Source: CAKSQF01 sp963628435
GTDB lineage: Bacteria; Bacillota; Clostridia; Oscillospirales; CAG-272
Direction of reading: 5' to 3'
Assembly (NCBI GenBank): GCA_963628435.1
Contig: CAVGEY010000035.1
Location: 1-6,363 of the forward strand
DNA: 6,363 nucleotides
Part shown: positions 5,886 to 6,363 of the stretch, piece after piece
How the letters are laid out: each line of letters begins with the position of its first letter
Numbering within the stretch: position 1 is the stretch's first letter
Notes under the pieces: generated by a model
Databases searched by the model: none
The model's input: only the letters and a program-made list of their open reading frames with translations
Told to the model about the DNA's origin: nothing
Made by a program: the position numbers and the translations under genes

Positions 5886-6335
5886 GTGAAATGCCCGTCA
5901 TGCGGATATACCGAGAGCAAGGTGGTCGATTCGCGTCCCGATGACACATCGATACGCCGCCGCCGCGAATGTCTTAGCTGCCATCAGCGATTTACGACAT
6001 ACGAAACGGTTGAGGTACTGCCGATGCTCGTTGTCAAGAAAAACGGCACGAAAGAGGTTTTCGACCGCAACAAGATTCTGAGCGGACTGATAAAATCGAC
6101 ATACAAACGGCCTGTCACGCAGGATGCGCTCGATGAGCTTGTGAAAACGATTGAAAGCGAGCTTGCGTCAAGCCTGAAAAGCGAGATCAGCTCTGCGGAA
6201 ATCGGCGAAATGGTCATGGACAGACTTCAGAAGCTCGACGAGGTATCATACGTGCGTTTCGCGTCGGTCTACCGCGAGTTCCGGGACATCGACACGTTCC
6301 TCCAGGCAATCGACCAGCTCAGAAAGAACCGCTAA
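5886..6335 (+). CDS. nrdR: Transcriptional repressor NrdR
   Basis: NrdR represses ribonucleotide reductase genes when dATP is plentiful, sensing nucleotides through an ATP-cone and binding NrdR boxes in target promoters. The 149 residues begin with a zinc ribbon whose ligands are Cys3, Cys6, Cys29 and Cys32, with the conserved IRRRRECLSC and RFTTYE motifs. The ATP-cone follows from about residue 48 (VVKKNGTKEVFDRNKILSGL) to the end, including LDEVSYVRFASVYREF. Length is close to the usual 150-155. The start is a GTG, supported by AGAGGTG 8 bases upstream and by the family's N-terminus (M-x-CP-x-C). The spacing between the two cysteine pairs is two residues shorter than in E. coli NrdR (Cys31 and Cys34 there). 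No ribonucleotide reductase gene is in the window, so the targets lie elsewhere. Confidence 0.96.
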   Translation: MKCPSCGYTESKVVDSRPDDTSIRRRRECLSCHQRFTTYETVEVLPMLVVKKNGTKEVFDRNKILSGLIKSTYKRPVTQDALDELVKTIESELASSLKSEISSAEIGEMVMDRLQKLDEVSYVRFASVYREFRDIDTFLQAIDQLRKNR

Positions 6336-6363
6336 AAAACCCAAATTGCCATTGGCAATTTGG
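6334..6363. terminator. Perfect hairpin after nrdR, probable bidirectional terminator
   Basis: CCAAATTGCC (6341-6350) and GGCAATTTGG (6354-6363) are perfect reverse complements around a 3-base loop, ATT. It starts 5 bases after the nrdR stop. Six A residues at 6334-6339 become a T run following the hairpin on the minus strand, so the visible sequence makes a good intrinsic terminator for a convergent gene to the right. Whether a T run follows on the plus strand, terminating nrdR, lies outside the window. Confidence 0.7.

Overview
This window holds five genes, all on the plus strand and closely packed: uppP, a DNA translocase gene (ftsK/spoIIIE), holA, a ribonuclease M5-like Toprim gene, and nrdR. 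The gaps between them are 40 to 93 bases. All five reading frames look intact, and the coding style is uniform (many TCG, GCG, CTC, GAA and AAA codons). I see no mobile element, phage gene, CRISPR array, tRNA or rRNA. The gene families and the M5-like protein with a DUF4093-type C-terminus suggest a member of the Bacillota, class Clostridia, possibly an Oscillospirales-type gut anaerobe. That placement is an inference from protein families recalled from memory, not a database result.

Layout: bases 1-152 are the upstream region of uppP, with two overlapping extended -10 promoter candidates. They could also include the end of an upstream gene, since all three forward frames are open there. Bases 153-998 encode undecaprenyl-diphosphatase. 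Bases 1065-3995 encode a 976-residue FtsK/SpoIIIE translocase with an unusually long low-complexity linker. Bases 4049-5149 encode the clamp-loader delta subunit, which carries a Lys-Ser/Gly-Glu repeat insertion. Bases 5190-5792 encode the M5-like Toprim protein, whose start sits against a double TATAAT motif with no clear ribosome binding site. Bases 5886-6335 encode NrdR. The window ends exactly on a perfect 10-bp hairpin that is probably a terminator.

Together the genes supply growth and chromosome functions: recycling the lipid carrier for wall synthesis, moving DNA through the septum, loading the replication clamp, maturing an RNA (probably 5S rRNA) and controlling dNTP supply. This is ordinary core-genome content. 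I found no convincing undescribed system. The points worth a second look are the repeat insertion in HolA, its parallel in the FtsK linker, the start region of the M5-like gene, and the terminal palindrome.
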